Of a stretch of 64,000 bases of DNA, positions 52,665-62,210 are shown one piece after another. The stretch spans positions 248,001-312,000 of the forward strand of contig NZ_SZVI01000009.1 in assembly GCF_013416775.1 (NCBI RefSeq), read 5' to 3'. The notes below the pieces were generated by a model. The model had not been told where the DNA came from, made no database searches, and saw only the letters and a list, made by a program, of their open reading frames with translations. Within the stretch, counting starts at the first letter, position 1. Each line of letters starts with the position of its first letter. The DNA is from Rhodoferax sp. BLA1. GTDB lineage: Bacteria; Pseudomonadota; Gammaproteobacteria; Burkholderiales; Burkholderiaceae_C. Made by a program: the position numbers and the translations under genes.

Positions 52665-53330
52665 TCAAAACAGCGCCCGAAAAGCCCGCGCCGCCGCTGC
52701 CGGGTCATCCGCTGAACACAGCGCACTGACCACCGCCAGCCCGTTGGCCCCGGCGGCCAACACCTCGGCCGCATTGCTCAGATGGATGCCACCAATGGCC
52801 ACCAGTGGCAATTGGGTCACAGCCCGCACGGCAGACAAACCAGCCAGCCCCCAGGGCGGCGCGGTGTCACTTTTGGTGGGGGTCGGGAACACCGGGCTGA
52901 CACCCAGGTAATCCACTGGCAAGCTGGCTGCGCGATGCACATCGTCCAGTGTTTCGACCGACAGGCCAATAAACACCTGCGCTGGCAGCAGCTGGCGCGC
53001 CAACCCAACGGGCATGTCCGACTGGCCCAGGTGCACCCCCTGCGCGCCGCAGGCCAGCGCCACGTCAATGCGGTCATTGATCACCAGCGGCACACCCAAA
53101 GGCGTCAACAAATCGTTGAGAGCACAAGCCAACGCCACAAAGTCGCGCGTGTTACTGGTCTTTTCACGCAGCTGCACACAGGTGGCACCGCCCTGCACCG
53201 CCGCCATCACCACGTCCGTCAGGTTTCGACCGCGTAGCGCCTGCTGGTCGGTCACCAGATACAGCCGCACCAGATCGGCCACGGCTGCCCGGTCTGGGCG
53301 CGCAACATCGCTACTGAAAGCAGAGTGCAT
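52665..53330 (-). CDS. thiE: Thiamine-phosphate synthase (canonical length)
   Basis: The 221-residue TIM-barrel enzyme has the full ThiE signatures: CVQLREK, INDRIDVALACGAQGVHLGQSDM, GVSPVFPTPTKSDTAPPWGL and VAIGGIHL. It joins HMP-diphosphate and thiazole phosphate. It lies 3 bases after thiM in the operon controlled by the second TPP riboswitch. It is a more typical ThiE than the longer one at 50057-51025, so the two may serve salvage and de novo routes. Confidence 0.94.
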   Translation of the reverse strand: MHSAFSSDVARPDRAAVADLVRLYLVTDQQALRGRNLTDVVMAAVQGGATCVQLREKTSNTRDFVALACALNDLLTPLGVPLVINDRIDVALACGAQGVHLGQSDMPVGLARQLLPAQVFIGLSVETLDDVHRAASLPVDYLGVSPVFPTPTKSDTAPPWGLAGLSAVRAVTQLPLVAIGGIHLSNAAEVLAAGANGLAVVSALCSADDPAAAARAFRALF

Positions 53331-53333
53331 GGC

Positions 53334-54182
53334 TCAGGCAGAGATTGGGCTACAGGCCATTTTGAGCACAGACTCAAAGGTCACCCGGTCCAGCAGCTGC
53401 AACTGGTCCAGCAAAGCGATTTGCAGACTACCCACGCCCAAGCCCTGGGCCTGCACCTGCTGTGTAGCTACCTGCCCCACCACACCCAGGTACGCCATGG
53501 CCGACACCGTGGCGCGCCAGGCATCGGGCTGCACCGCACAAAACGCCCCCACCAGCGCGGTGGCAGAACAGCCCACACCGGTGATACGCGTCATCCACTC
53601 ATGGCCGTTGGCCAAGCTGATGTGGCGGCCACTGGCGTCCAGCACATGGTCCACCTCACCACTGACGCACACCACACCGCCGGTACTCTTTGCCAGGTCG
53701 CGTGCGGCTTGCAGGGCGTCGCTGACGGCAGCGCCGCTGTCTACCCCGCGCGTCTGCACCGCCACACCTGCCACACTCATGATCTCAGACGCATTGCCAC
53801 GAATCACCGACGGGCTGGCCTGGGCCAGCAAGGCCGCGATGCTCTGGTTACGATAGCTGGTAGCCCCCGCACCCACTGGGTCCAGCACGGTTTTGATGCC
53901 ACGCTGTGCGGCAATGGCCAGCGCCTGGCGCATGCTCTCGATCCAATAGGGCTCGAGCGTGCCGATGTTGAGCACCAGCGCCTGCGCAATGGCCGCCATG
54001 TCGCGCACCTCTTCGTGCGCGTGCGCCATCACCGGCGAGGCGCCCATGGCCAGAAGGAAGTTGGCGTTGTAGTTCATCACCACCAGGTTGGTGATGGAAT
54101 GCACCAGCGGGCGCTGCGTGCGCACAGCGAGCACGTCGGCCCAGATGTCAGAAGGTGTTAAAGCGTTGGAAGAAGTCGTCAT
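53334..54182 (-). CDS. thiM: Hydroxyethylthiazole kinase
   Basis: The 282-residue kinase salvages the thiazole moiety by phosphorylation. [28 protein letters not shown] at the N-terminus, [12 protein letters not shown], and the late [13 protein letters not shown] with the catalytic Cys fit ThiM. The ATG at 54182 is preferred over a GTG three codons earlier. It is the first gene behind the second TPP riboswitch, followed by thiE and thiD, so this operon handles salvage. Confidence 0.94.
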   Translation of the reverse strand: MTTSSNALTPSDIWADVLAVRTQRPLVHSITNLVVMNYNANFLLAMGASPVMAHAHEEVRDMAAIAQALVLNIGTLEPYWIESMRQALAIAAQRGIKTVLDPVGAGATSYRNQSIAALLAQASPSVIRGNASEIMSVAGVAVQTRGVDSGAAVSDALQAARDLAKSTGGVVCVSGEVDHVLDASGRHISLANGHEWMTRITGVGCSATALVGAFCAVQPDAWRATVSAMAYLGVVGQVATQQVQAQGLGVGSLQIALLDQLQLLDRVTFESVLKMACSPISA

Positions 54183-54232
54183 GGCCGTCACAGGTTAAAG
54201 ACCCGAAGTCGCACGACGCTAAGCAAGTTTTT

Positions 54233-54337
54233 GACGCTTTCCTACGCTGGCACGACCCAGATCAGGTGATGGGTCAGTTCAGCACTGACCCTAAGAGTAT
54301 TTCTCAGCCACCCCAACCGGGCGGCACCTCTAGCGGG
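54233..54337 (-). ncRNA. TPP riboswitch upstream of thiM-thiE-thiD
   Basis: On the minus strand: GGGGTGGCTGAGAAATA, a stem TAGGGTCAGT / ACTGACCC, ATCACCTGATCTGGGT and GCCAGCGTAGGAAAGC, the conserved thi-box order. It ends about 50 bases before the thiM ATG. A TTGGAC-17-CATAAT promoter lies just upstream at 54342-54370. Confidence 0.93.
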
Positions 54338-54341
54338 GGGG

Positions 54342-54370
54342 ATTATGACGGATGCGGAAGTGCGGTCCAA
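54342..54370 (-). promoter_or_regulatory. Promoter of the thiM-thiE-thiD operon
   Basis: TTGGAC (54365-54370) and CATAAT (54342-54347) on the minus strand with exactly 17 bases between, immediately upstream of the TPP riboswitch. It overlaps the earliest possible ATG (54345) of the divergent DUF2971 gene, which argues for the later start of that gene. Confidence 0.7.
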
Positions 54371-54431
54371 GGAAAAGCGCTCAGCTACATTACGACAAGT
54401 ATCGATTCTTCATTCTTTTGCCCTGACCGTC

Positions 54432-55445
54432 ATGACATCATCAATACTTGAGGTGGACCCTTCGCTTTCAGAAGACACTGTCTTGTACCGAACGCTTGAT
54501 TTTTTCGGAGCTGCGGCCATTGTTCGAAACAAACAGCTAATGTTCTCACGGGCGGACACCTTCTCGGACAAGAACGAGGGTATTGACCGACTATTGGTTC
54601 AACTTGAAGCAGCAAAACCGGCCAGTGGTTGCGGTATGGGTTGGCACGACGGATACACCGCGCGTACACATCATGAGCAAATCAAGCAAAGCCACTTCAT
54701 CAGCTGTTGGAGCCGTAACCCGGAGTCCGTCGCAATGTGGTCACTTTATTCCCCCGACTACTGCTCCGTCAGAGTTTCCACCACAATTTCGAAACTGCGA
54801 CGCCCAATCGAAGAACTTCTTGAAAAATACAGCATTTCTCGCCTCTCCGAGAGAAATTTGAATCAAAGAGTATTAGTGTCGTCCGCTGGCTACATCGCAC
54901 CAGTTGAATATGCTTCACTGCAATGGATTGCCCAAAAAATTACTAGGCGAGCAAAGGCACACCGTCGTATAGCCGAGCGATACTCCCGAAAAGGAAAATC
55001 TTTACCACTATTCAATGACGTTGATCCTCGTTACTACCAGCGAGAACAACAGCGCCGCTTTAGCGAACTTAGAACTACCTGCCGACTAAAGGACAAGAGT
55101 TTTGAACACGAGGATGAAGTCAGATTATTCGTTCGACTGGGGGAGGAGGTTTGTTCAACGTCAGTACTTGAAGATCAAGCATATTTAGATCCGAATCACA
55201 AATACCATTTAGTACTAAAGGAAGACCTTAAAGCTTGGGGCTTCGTTAAGCTGGGAAAATTGCCGCTCCGAGAATTTGCACCGTGTTCCGAAGACTTAGT
55301 TGAAACGGTTGCAATTGATCCACGTTGCCCACCGCATAAAGCAGACTTCATGCGCCGATGGTTTCAGAATTATGGAGTTCGTATTGTGGAATCGGCATGT
55401 TTTGGGTATCTGCCTGATTCATTCGAGGTATATCCAGAATGGTGA
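54432..55445 (+). CDS. DUF2971-like protein, probably horizontally acquired
   Basis: The protein has 337 residues from the ATG at 54432 (an in-frame ATG at 54345 would add 29, but it lies on the thi promoter). The pattern LYRTLDF ... LMFSRADTFSDKNEGI, SHFISCWSRNPESVAMWSLYS and FEHEDEVRLFVRL matches DUF2971, a family of unknown function often seen in variable and defence-rich regions. The gene is visibly poorer in GC than its surroundings, with codons such as TTA and AGA frequent, suggesting transfer. No partner gene lies beside it; it stands between the thiM riboswitch and convergent dnaQ. Confidence 0.7.
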   Translation: MTSSILEVDPSLSEDTVLYRTLDFFGAAAIVRNKQLMFSRADTFSDKNEGIDRLLVQLEAAKPASGCGMGWHDGYTARTHHEQIKQSHFISCWSRNPESVAMWSLYSPDYCSVRVSTTISKLRRPIEELLEKYSISRLSERNLNQRVLVSSAGYIAPVEYASLQWIAQKITRRAKAHRRIAERYSRKGKSLPLFNDVDPRYYQREQQRRFSELRTTCRLKDKSFEHEDEVRLFVRLGEEVCSTSVLEDQAYLDPNHKYHLVLKEDLKAWGFVKLGKLPLREFAPCSEDLVETVAIDPRCPPHKADFMRRWFQNYGVRIVESACFGYLPDSFEVYPEW

Positions 55446-55518
55446 TAGTTCGCCACCGAATCATTCAACACGAACTGGCCCGATGAAGCCGCCCAGCAAG
55501 CTACTTCATCCATTAAAG

Positions 55519-56238
55519 TCACTCCGCCGCCACCGGCTCCAACACCCGCCAAACCGTTTTCCCCTTGCTGTCTTTGTCGATCTGTTTCAGCACGGTTTCG
55601 TGGGCGGCCAGTTCCTGTTCGTTGGCGCTCAGCACCGGCAGGTTGAACACCCGCAGGTCCATCAGCGGGGAGCCGTTGCCCGACGCCTCGTTGGCCGAGC
55701 TGTCATCCATCAGCAACACGTCCTGACCGCGGGTCAGGTTGATGAACACGTCGGCCAGCAGTTCGGCGTCCAGCAGCGCGCCGTGCAAGGTTCGGCCCGA
55801 GTTGTCGACTTCGAGGCGGTCACACAGGGCGTCGAGTGAGTTGCGTTTGCCCGGGTACAGCTCCTTGGCCATGACCAGGGTGTCGGTCACGCTGGCGACG
55901 ATCTCGCGCACCTTGGGGTGGCCGAGCTTGCCAAACTCCATGTCCAGAAAACCCAGGTCAAACGGCGCGTTGTGGATGATCACCTCGGCACCGCTCAGGT
56001 AGGCCAGCAGGTCGTCGGCAATTTCCTCGAACTTGGGCTTGTCCTTGAGGAACTCGGTGGTGATGCCGTGCACCTTGAGCGCTTCTTCGTGGCTGTCACG
56101 CCCCGGGTTCACATAGATGTGGCGGTTGTTGCCGGTGAGTTTGCGGTTGACCATCTCCACACAGCCGATTTCGATGATGCGGTCGCCGTTGTCGGCAGAC
56201 AGGCCAGTGGTTTCGGTGTCGAGGAAGATTTGGCGCAT
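55519..56238 (-). CDS. dnaQ: DNA polymerase III epsilon subunit (proofreading exonuclease)
   Basis: The 239-residue 3'-5' exonuclease has ExoI D7-x-E9 (LDTETTGL), ExoII HNAPFDLGFLD and ExoIII-epsilon HGALLDAELLADVF, the DEDDh set. The C-terminal region (about 180-239) would bind the alpha subunit. It proofreads replication in the Pol III core. It is a single gene downstream of the isc operon on the same strand, separated by 210 bases with a long inverted repeat. Confidence 0.96.
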   Translation of the reverse strand: MRQIFLDTETTGLSADNGDRIIEIGCVEMVNRKLTGNNRHIYVNPGRDSHEEALKVHGITTEFLKDKPKFEEIADDLLAYLSGAEVIIHNAPFDLGFLDMEFGKLGHPKVREIVASVTDTLVMAKELYPGKRNSLDALCDRLEVDNSGRTLHGALLDAELLADVFINLTRGQDVLLMDDSSANEASGNGSPLMDLRVFNLPVLSANEQELAAHETVLKQIDKDSKGKTVWRVLEPVAAE

Positions 56239-56307
56239 AGGTTCGGATCAAAAAAAGGAGTCTAACTCTCTAAGACTGCCGCCAGTCAATCTGCCAAAGG
56301 AGGCTAG

Positions 56308-56410
56308 CAGCGTGCGTTGGGTGTCTGACGCAGCGGCATCAAGGAGGAGGCTTAAGGCGCAGCCGCAAGCCGGGGGACAGTCGCGGAGTCAGATACCCAG
56401 CGTGCGCTGC
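56308..56410. repeat. Long imperfect inverted repeat between fdx and dnaQ
   Basis: Arms of about 30 bases (56308-56337 and 56380-56410) pair at roughly three quarters of positions, both containing CAGCG ... TGGGT-TCTGAC. Inside lies a smaller GGCTT/AAGCC stem. It could be a palindromic element or a structured RNA end for the isc transcript; no T-run supports a simple terminator. Confidence 0.55.
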
Positions 56411-56448
56411 GGGCTAAACCAAGATGCTAATCAAGGCCCCGCCAAACC

Positions 56449-56787
56449 TCAGTGGTTTTCCTTGGCGTGGTTGATCGAATACTTGGGTATCTCAATCACC
56501 ACGTCTTTTTGCGCCAGGATCGCCTGGCAGCTCAGGCGCGATTGGGGTTGCAGGCCCCAGGCGCGGTCCAGCAGGTCGTCCTCTTCTTCTTCGGACGGTG
56601 CCAGCGACTCAAAGCCCTCGCGCACCACTACATGGCAGGTGGTGCAGGCACAACTCATCTCACAGGCGTGTTCGATGTTGATGTGGTTTTCCAGCAGCGC
56701 CTCGCAGATCGAGGTGCCAGCCGGAGCAGTCACCTCGGCGCCTTGTGGGCAGTATTCGGCGTGGGGCAGGATCTTGATGATGGGCAT
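56449..56787 (-). CDS. fdx: ISC-type 2Fe-2S ferredoxin
   Basis: The 112-residue ferredoxin has the adrenodoxin-type cluster ligands (CEMSCACTTC, and a later C near residue 82 in SRLSCQAIL). It gives electrons to iron-sulfur assembly on IscU. It is the last gene of iscR-S-U-A-hscB-hscA-fdx, 31 bases after hscA. No iscX follows. Confidence 0.95.
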   Translation of the reverse strand: MPIIKILPHAEYCPQGAEVTAPAGTSICEALLENHINIEHACEMSCACTTCHVVVREGFESLAPSEEEEDDLLDRAWGLQPQSRLSCQAILAQKDVVIEIPKYSINHAKENH

Positions 56788-56818
56788 GGTGGCGGCAGTT
56801 CAAAAAGGGAGATTCGGC

Positions 56819-58759
56819 TCAGACGGTGGCGATGTTTTTGCCAGAGAGCGCGTTCTGGATGCCCCGGTTCATGCGCAGGGCGGCAAAAGCTTCGGTGCCC
56901 TTGGCCAGCATCGCGGTGATGGCTTCGATGGCGGGCGCGTCGTCCAGATCACAGGCGGCACGCACCTGGCGCATCAGCTGTTCGATCTCGGCACGCTGGG
57001 CCCCGGTCAACAGGTCACCATCGGCGGCCAGGGCACTTTGGGCGGCCAGGATCATGCGGTCGGCATCGACGCGGGCTTCGACAATCGCACGCACATACAT
57101 GTCGCGCTCGGCCGAGGCAAAACTGTCTTGCAACATGCGGGTGATCAACTCGTCACCCAGGCCGTAAGACGGCTTGACGGTGATGTGGGCTTCGACCCCG
57201 CTGGTCTGCTCCAGCGCAGACACACTCAGCAAGCCATCGGCATCGACGGTGAAGGTGACACGGATACGCGCCGCACCGGCGGTCATCGGCGGGATGCCGC
57301 GCAGGGTGAAACGTGCCAGGCTGCGGCAATCAGACACCAGGTCGCGTTCACCCTGCACCACATGCAGAGCCAGCGCGGTTTGGCCGTCGACATAAGTGGT
57401 GAAGTCCTGCGCCTTGGCAGTGGGAATGGTTTCGTTGCGCAGCACAATGCGCTCGACCAGGCCCCCCATGGTCTCAACCCCCAGGCTCAGCGGGATCACG
57501 TCGAGCAGCAGCAAGTCACCACCGGGGTTGTTGCCAGCCAGCTGGTTGGCCTGGATGGCGGCGCCAAGCGCCACCACTTCGTCGGGGTTCAGGTTGTTGA
57601 GCGGCGGCTGGCCAAAGAACTCGCCCACGGCTTGCTGGATCTGTGGCATGCGGGTGGAGCCACCGACCATAACCACACCTTTGACCTCGTCAGCGCTGAG
57701 TTTGGCGTCACGCAGCACCTTGCGCACCGCACTCAGGGTGCGTGCGGTGAGTGCGCTGGTGGCGGCATCAAACTCAGCACGTGTCACGTTAAATGTGACC
57801 TGAGCCCCCGTCAATACAGCGCTGAATGTGACGGAATCTGTAGCAGTGAGGGCCTCTTTGCAGGCGCGGGCAGCGGCCTTGAGGGCGGCTTTGTCAGCCG
57901 GGCTGCGGCTGTTGGTGCTGCCGAAGTTGGCACACGTGCTGGCACATTGGGGCTCGGCGCCCAAATTGCTGCACACATTGGCCACACTGCCCGACTGCGC
58001 CGCCAGCTGGGCCAGCACCCAGTCGGCCAGGGCGTGGTCGTAATCGTCGCCACCCAGGGCCGAGTCGCCGCCGGTGGCCACCACCTCAAACACACCTTGT
58101 GTCAGACGCAGGATCGAGATGTCAAAGGTGCCGCCACCCAGGTCGTAAATCGCGTAAACGCCTTCGCTGGCGTTGTCCAGCCCGTAGGCAATGGCCGCTG
58201 CGGTGGGTTCGTTGATCAGGCGCAGCACGTTGATGCCGGCCAGTTGCGCGGCGTCTTTGGTGGCCTGGCGCTGGGCGTCGTCAAAGTACGCGGGCACGGT
58301 GATCACCGCGCCAAACAGGTCGGTATTGAAGGTGTCTTCAGCGCGGTAACGCAGGGTGGCCAGAATCTCGCCACTGACTTCGACCGGCGACTTCTCACCG
58401 TGGGCCGTCATCAGGCCCAGCATGCCGGGGTGGTCGACAAACTGGTACGGCAGTTTGGCGGCCAGCGCCACGTCCTTGAAGCCACGGCCCATGAAACGTT
58501 TGACCGAGCTGATGGTATTGACCGGATCATCCACCCCCGCTTGCAGCGCATCCCAACCAATCTGACGACCGCCACCAGCCAGGTAACGCACCACCGAGGG
58601 CAGGATCACCCGGCCCTGGTCGTCGGGCAGGCATTCGGCCACACCGTGGCGCACCGAGGCCACCAGCGAATGGGTGGTGCCCAGGTCAATGCCCACGGCA
58701 ATACGGCGTTGGTGTGGGTCAGGCGTCTGGCCTGGTTCAGAGATTTGGAGTAACGCCAT
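56819..58759 (-). CDS. hscA: Hsp70-type iron-sulfur chaperone HscA with Cys-containing insertion
   Basis: The 646-residue Hsp70 homologue uses ATP to release clusters from IscU with Hsc[21 protein letters not shown] and [14 protein letters not shown] are the Hsp70 signatures. Compared with my memory of E. coli HscA (about 616 residues), residues about 255-288 contain an extra segment of some 22 residues between LADWVLAQL and the following helix, with three cysteines (C263, C272, C276). Its DNA (about 57896-57997) holds a TTGGGC/GCCCCAA inverted repeat. The rest is intact. Confidence 0.94.
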   Translation of the reverse strand: MALLQISEPGQTPDPHQRRIAVGIDLGTTHSLVASVRHGVAECLPDDQGRVILPSVVRYLAGGGRQIGWDALQAGVDDPVNTISSVKRFMGRGFKDVALAAKLPYQFVDHPGMLGLMTAHGEKSPVEVSGEILATLRYRAEDTFNTDLFGAVITVPAYFDDAQRQATKDAAQLAGINVLRLINEPTAAAIAYGLDNASEGVYAIYDLGGGTFDISILRLTQGVFEVVATGGDSALGGDDYDHALADWVLAQLAAQSGSVANVCSNLGAEPQCASTCANFGSTNSRSPADKAALKAAARACKEALTATDSVTFSAVLTGAQVTFNVTRAEFDAATSALTARTLSAVRKVLRDAKLSADEVKGVVMVGGSTRMPQIQQAVGEFFGQPPLNNLNPDEVVALGAAIQANQLAGNNPGGDLLLLDVIPLSLGVETMGGLVERIVLRNETIPTAKAQDFTTYVDGQTALALHVVQGERDLVSDCRSLARFTLRGIPPMTAGAARIRVTFTVDADGLLSVSALEQTSGVEAHITVKPSYGLGDELITRMLQDSFASAERDMYVRAIVEARVDADRMILAAQSALAADGDLLTGAQRAEIEQLMRQVRAACDLDDAPAIEAITAMLAKGTEAFAALRMNRGIQNALSGKNIATV

Positions 58760-58801
58760 GGTGTCTAGAGGGTGACAGGCCGCGTGACGGCCTGGGGAAA
58801 C

Positions 58802-59323
58802 TTAAAGTTCAAGTTGGTCAAGCCGCTTGTCCACATCGGCCGCAAAACGCTCAACAAACATCAGCGCCCGGACCTGGCCCACGGCCTCGGTGTAAGCCTG
58901 CTGCTGGTCGATCAGCTGCTCTATTTTTTGCAGCACCTCACGGCTGGCTTGCTGGACCTGCTGGCTGATTTGCTCAAGATCGTCGGCACCTTCGGCCTCG
59001 TCCAGCGCTTCGCGCCAGGCCATCTGCTGCATCAGGAACGCAGGCGGCATGGCGGTGTTGTTTTCGGCATTGACCGGGGCACCGTGCAGCTCACACAGGT
59101 AGGCCGCGCGTTTGAGCGGGTCTTTCAGGCGCTGGTAGGCCTCGTTGATACGCACCGACCACTGCATGGCGATGCGCTGGGCGGCAGCGCCCTGGTCCGC
59201 AAACTTGTCGGGGTGGGCCTGACGCTGCAGGTCTTTCCAGCGCGCATCGATCTGCGTTTTGTCCTGGGCAAAAGTCTGCGCCAGGCCAAACAGCTCAAAG
59301 TCGTTGGATTGAAGAGATTTCAA
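58802..59323 (-). CDS. hscB: J-domain co-chaperone HscB
   Basis: The 173-residue co-chaperone has an N-terminal J domain with HPD (QAHPDKFAD) and a C-terminal helical IscU-binding domain. It delivers IscU to HscA and stimulates its ATPase. It sits between iscA and hscA in the isc operon; a 140-base gap with a palindromic repeat separates it from iscA. Confidence 0.94.
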   Translation of the reverse strand: MKSLQSNDFELFGLAQTFAQDKTQIDARWKDLQRQAHPDKFADQGAAAQRIAMQWSVRINEAYQRLKDPLKRAAYLCELHGAPVNAENNTAMPPAFLMQQMAWREALDEAEGADDLEQISQQVQQASREVLQKIEQLIDQQQAYTEAVGQVRALMFVERFAADVDKRLDQLEL

Positions 59324-59344
59324 TTGAAACAGCCCTTTTCGTGA

Positions 59345-59462
59345 TGGAAAGCGTAGCGAGCAGCTGTCAGGCTAGGCGCACGGAGCGCAGAAACCGGAAC
59401 GTACTTTCGGTACGTGAGGATTTCGAGCACCGAGCAACGACGCATGGCAACTGCGCAGTAGC
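59345..59462. repeat. Palindromic intergenic repeat between iscA and hscB
   Basis: A central ACGTAC-TTTCG-GTACGT hairpin is flanked by arms GCGCAGAAACCGGA and GAGGATTTCGAGCAC that partly pair, giving an imperfect palindrome of about 115 bases. The right half (GTGAGGATTTCGAGCACCG) is a sequence I recall as repeated in Comamonadaceae genomes. Confidence 0.65.
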
Positions 59463-59463
59463 T

Positions 59464-59787
59464 TTAAACACGAAAAGACTCGCCGCATCCGCAACGGTCT
59501 CTCTCATTCGGGTTGTTGAACTTGAAACCTTCGTTCAAGCCTTCACGCGCAAAGTCGAGTTCGGTGCCATCGAGGTACACATAACTCTTGGGGTCGATCA
59601 TGATCTTGACGCCGGGTGCGTCGAGCACCATGTCGTCCTCCCCCACGGAGTCCACATATTCCAGCGTGTAGGCCATGCCTGAGCAGCCGGTGGTTTTGAC
59701 ACCCAGGCGCACACCCACCCCCTGGCCACGCTTGGTCAGGTAGCGGGCAAGCTGCGCGAGCGCCTTGTCAGTGAGCGTAATTGCCAT
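59464..59787 (-). CDS. iscA: A-type iron-sulfur carrier protein
   Basis: The 107-residue A-type carrier has the three conserved cysteines: one in TGCSGMAY and two in CGCGESF at the C-terminus. It accepts or transfers clusters in the ISC pathway. It lies after iscU and before hscB. Confidence 0.95.
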   Translation of the reverse strand: MAITLTDKALAQLARYLTKRGQGVGVRLGVKTTGCSGMAYTLEYVDSVGEDDMVLDAPGVKIMIDPKSYVYLDGTELDFAREGLNEGFKFNNPNERDRCGCGESFRV

Positions 59788-59853
59788 GATGTCTTAAGAG
59801 GTCTGTTCAGGCTGACACCGCTGCCGGGTCAGGCCGGGTATCGCCAGGAAGAA

Positions 59854-60252
59854 TTAAGCCGCTTGTGTTTCTGTGTGTTTTTGGCGGTAGTCATTGACGG
59901 CCGCCTTGATGGCGTCTTCCGCCAGAATCGAACAGTGGATTTTGACAGGTGGCAGGGCCAATTCTTCGGCAATCTCGCTATTTTTCAGCGCAGCGGCCTG
60001 GTCCAGCGTTTTGCCCTTGACCCATTCGGTGACCAGGGAGCTTGACGCGATGGCCGAACCACAGCCGTAGGTCTTGAAACGTGCGTCTTCGATCACGCCG
60101 GTTTCGGCATTGACCTTGATCTGCAACTTCATCACATCACCACAAGCCGGTGCACCGACCATGCCGGTGCCCACCGAGTCATCACCCTTGTCAAACGAGC
60201 CAACATTGCGGGGGTTTTCGTAGTGGTCGACTACTTTTTCAGAATATGCCAT
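59854..60252 (-). CDS. iscU: Iron-sulfur cluster scaffold protein IscU
   Basis: The 132-residue scaffold has the three cluster cysteines in APACGDVM, TYGCGSAIAS and IHCSILAEDA, and the HscA-recognition motif LPPVK just before the last cysteine. It assembles 2Fe-2S clusters from IscS sulfur. It is followed by iscA and preceded by iscS with a repeat in between. Confidence 0.97.
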   Translation of the reverse strand: MAYSEKVVDHYENPRNVGSFDKGDDSVGTGMVGAPACGDVMKLQIKVNAETGVIEDARFKTYGCGSAIASSSLVTEWVKGKTLDQAAALKNSEIAEELALPPVKIHCSILAEDAIKAAVNDYRQKHTETQAA

Positions 60253-60304
60253 GGTGTTTCTCCTTCAAATCTGTTTCAAAAACGCGGCCTAAACCAGAGA
60301 TGCC

Positions 60305-60368
60305 GTGGAACCGGCTTTGCCGGGCCGCTTGCATCGCCCCTTAAGGGGGAGGCGGCGCCAGCCGACAC
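60305..60368. repeat. GC-rich palindromic repeat between iscS and iscU
   Basis: CGGCTTTGCCGGGCCGC, a central CCCCTTAAGGGG palindrome (60337-60348), then GGCGGCGCCAGCCG. It may act as an mRNA-stabilising hairpin within the isc transcript. The CCCCTTAAGGGG type is frequent between genes in this bacterial family as far as I recall. Confidence 0.65.
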
Positions 60369-60382
60369 AGGGGTGCTCTTTT

Positions 60383-61603
60383 TTAATGAGCGGCCCACTG
60401 GATGGTGCTGATATCGATGCCTTCTTTGTACATGTCCCACAAGGGGCTGAGTTCGCGCAGCTTGGCCACATTGACTTTGATGGTCTCCACCGCAAAGTCG
60501 ATGTCGGCCTCGGTGGTCCAGCGGCCAATCGTCATGCGCAGGCTGCTGTGGGCCAGTTCGTCGCTGCGGCCCAGGGCACGCAGCACATAACTGGGTTCCA
60601 GGCTGGCCGAGGTACAGGCCGAACCGCTTGACACGGCCAGGCCCTTGATGCCCATGATCAGCGACTCACCTTCGACGTAGTTGAAGCTCATGTTCAGGTT
60701 GTGCGGCACACGCTGGGTCAGGTGGCCGTTGATGAACACCTGTTCAATACCTTGCAGCCCCGCGAGCATGCGGTCATGCAGCGCCTGAATACGGGCGTTT
60801 TCGACCGCCATTTCTTCCTTGGCGATGCGGTAAGCCTCCCCCATACCGACGATCTGGTGCGTGGGCAAAGTGCCTGAGCGCATGCCGCGTTCATGGCCAC
60901 CGCCGTGCATCTGCGCTTCGATGCGGATGCGTGGTTTGCGACGCACAAACAGGGCACCAATGCCTTTGGGGCCATAGGTCTTGTGGGAGGTCAGGCTCAT
61001 CAAGTCGACCGGCATCTGGCTGATGTCAAAGGCCACACGGCCGGTGGCCTGGGCCGCGTCCACATGGAACACCACACCCTTGCTGCGGCAAATGGCGCCG
61101 ATGGCGGCGATGTCCTGGATCACACCAATCTCGTTGTTGACAAACATCACGCTGGCCAGGATGGTGTCGGGGCGAATGGCGGCGGTGAAGGCATCCAGAT
61201 TGACCAGACCATCGGACTGGACGTCGAGGTAAGTCACTTCAAAACCTTGGCGCTCCAGCTCGCGGCAGGTGTCCAGCACCGCCTTGTGCTCGGTTTTCAC
61301 CGTGATGATGTGTTTGCCCTTGGTCTGGTAGAAGTGCGCCGCACCTTTGAGGGCCAGGTTGTTGGATTCGGTGGCACCCGAGGTCCAGACGATCTCGCGC
61401 GGGTCGGCACCAATCAGCGCGGCCACATGGCCACGGGCTTGTTCAACGGCGGCTTCGGCCTCCCAGCCCCAGGCGTGGCTACGCGAGGCCGGGTTACCAA
61501 AATGCTCACGCAGCCAGGGGATCATCGCGTCAACCACCCGCTGGTCGCAGGGGTTGGTGGCGCTGTAGTCCATATAAATCGGGAAATGTGGGGTGCTGTC
61601 CAT
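60383..61603 (-). CDS. iscS: Cysteine desulfurase
   Basis: The 406-residue PLP enzyme draws sulfur from cysteine. The PLP lysine is in [12 protein letters not shown], and the active-site cysteine in [17 protein letters not shown]. The ATG at 61603 ([18 protein letters not shown]) is preferred to an upstream in-frame start at 61666 because family likeness begins here. It follows iscR by 31 bases and precedes iscU. Confidence 0.97.
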   Translation of the reverse strand: MDSTPHFPIYMDYSATNPCDQRVVDAMIPWLREHFGNPASRSHAWGWEAEAAVEQARGHVAALIGADPREIVWTSGATESNNLALKGAAHFYQTKGKHIITVKTEHKAVLDTCRELERQGFEVTYLDVQSDGLVNLDAFTAAIRPDTILASVMFVNNEIGVIQDIAAIGAICRSKGVVFHVDAAQATGRVAFDISQMPVDLMSLTSHKTYGPKGIGALFVRRKPRIRIEAQMHGGGHERGMRSGTLPTHQIVGMGEAYRIAKEEMAVENARIQALHDRMLAGLQGIEQVFINGHLTQRVPHNLNMSFNYVEGESLIMGIKGLAVSSGSACTSASLEPSYVLRALGRSDELAHSSLRMTIGRWTTEADIDFAVETIKVNVAKLRELSPLWDMYKEGIDISTIQWAAH

Positions 61604-61634
61604 GGGTGACTCTCTTTCAGGTTGAAGAGACAAC

Positions 61635-62171
61635 TTACATTTTTGAGAAGGCGTTGCCCAGGGCAAACACCGAATTGGGCGCGTTGACGCGCATCGGCTT
61701 GATCACCGGCAGGCTGGAGATAGCGCGTTTGAGCGAGGGTTTTTCTTCCATCTGGAAACCCTTGGCCAACTGGTCGTCCACCAGTTTTTGCAGGCTGACC
61801 GAGTCCAGAAACTCAACCATCTTGACGTTGAGCGAGTCCCACAAATCATGGGTCATACAACGGTGGCCTTCACCCAGGCAGTTGCTTTTGCCGCCGCACT
61901 GGGTGGCATCCATGGGCTCGTCGACTGAGCTGATGATCTCGGCCACGGTGATGTTGTTGGCGGGTTTGGCCAATGTGTAACCACCGCCGGGGCCGCGGGT
62001 GGACTCCACCAGAGCATGGCGGCGCAGCTTGCCAAACAGCTGCTCCAGATACGACAGGGAAATTTGTTGGCGCTGGCTGATGGCCGCCAGGGTGACCGGT
62101 CCGTTGGCCTGACGCAGGCCCAGATCAATCATCGCGGTGACCGCAAAACGGCCTTTGGTGGTGAGACGCAT
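61635..62171 (-). CDS. iscR: Iron-sulfur cluster regulator IscR
   Basis: The 178-residue Rrf2-family regulator has an N-terminal winged helix ([11 protein letters not shown]) and cluster ligands C92, C98 and C105 with H108. There is one residue more between the last two cysteines than in E. coli as I remember it. With a 2Fe-2S cluster it represses the isc operon, of which it is the first gene. The ATG at 62171 has AGGAGTTTGCC upstream. A type 1 IscR site overlaps the -10 at 62211-62236. Confidence 0.96.
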   Translation of the reverse strand: MRLTTKGRFAVTAMIDLGLRQANGPVTLAAISQRQQISLSYLEQLFGKLRRHALVESTRGPGGGYTLAKPANNITVAEIISSVDEPMDATQCGGKSNCLGEGHRCMTHDLWDSLNVKMVEFLDSVSLQKLVDDQLAKGFQMEEKPSLKRAISSLPVIKPMRVNAPNSVFALGNAFSKM

Positions 62172-62210
62172 GGCAAACTCCTGACATTCGGTTGAAAACC
62201 AGCCGACTGG

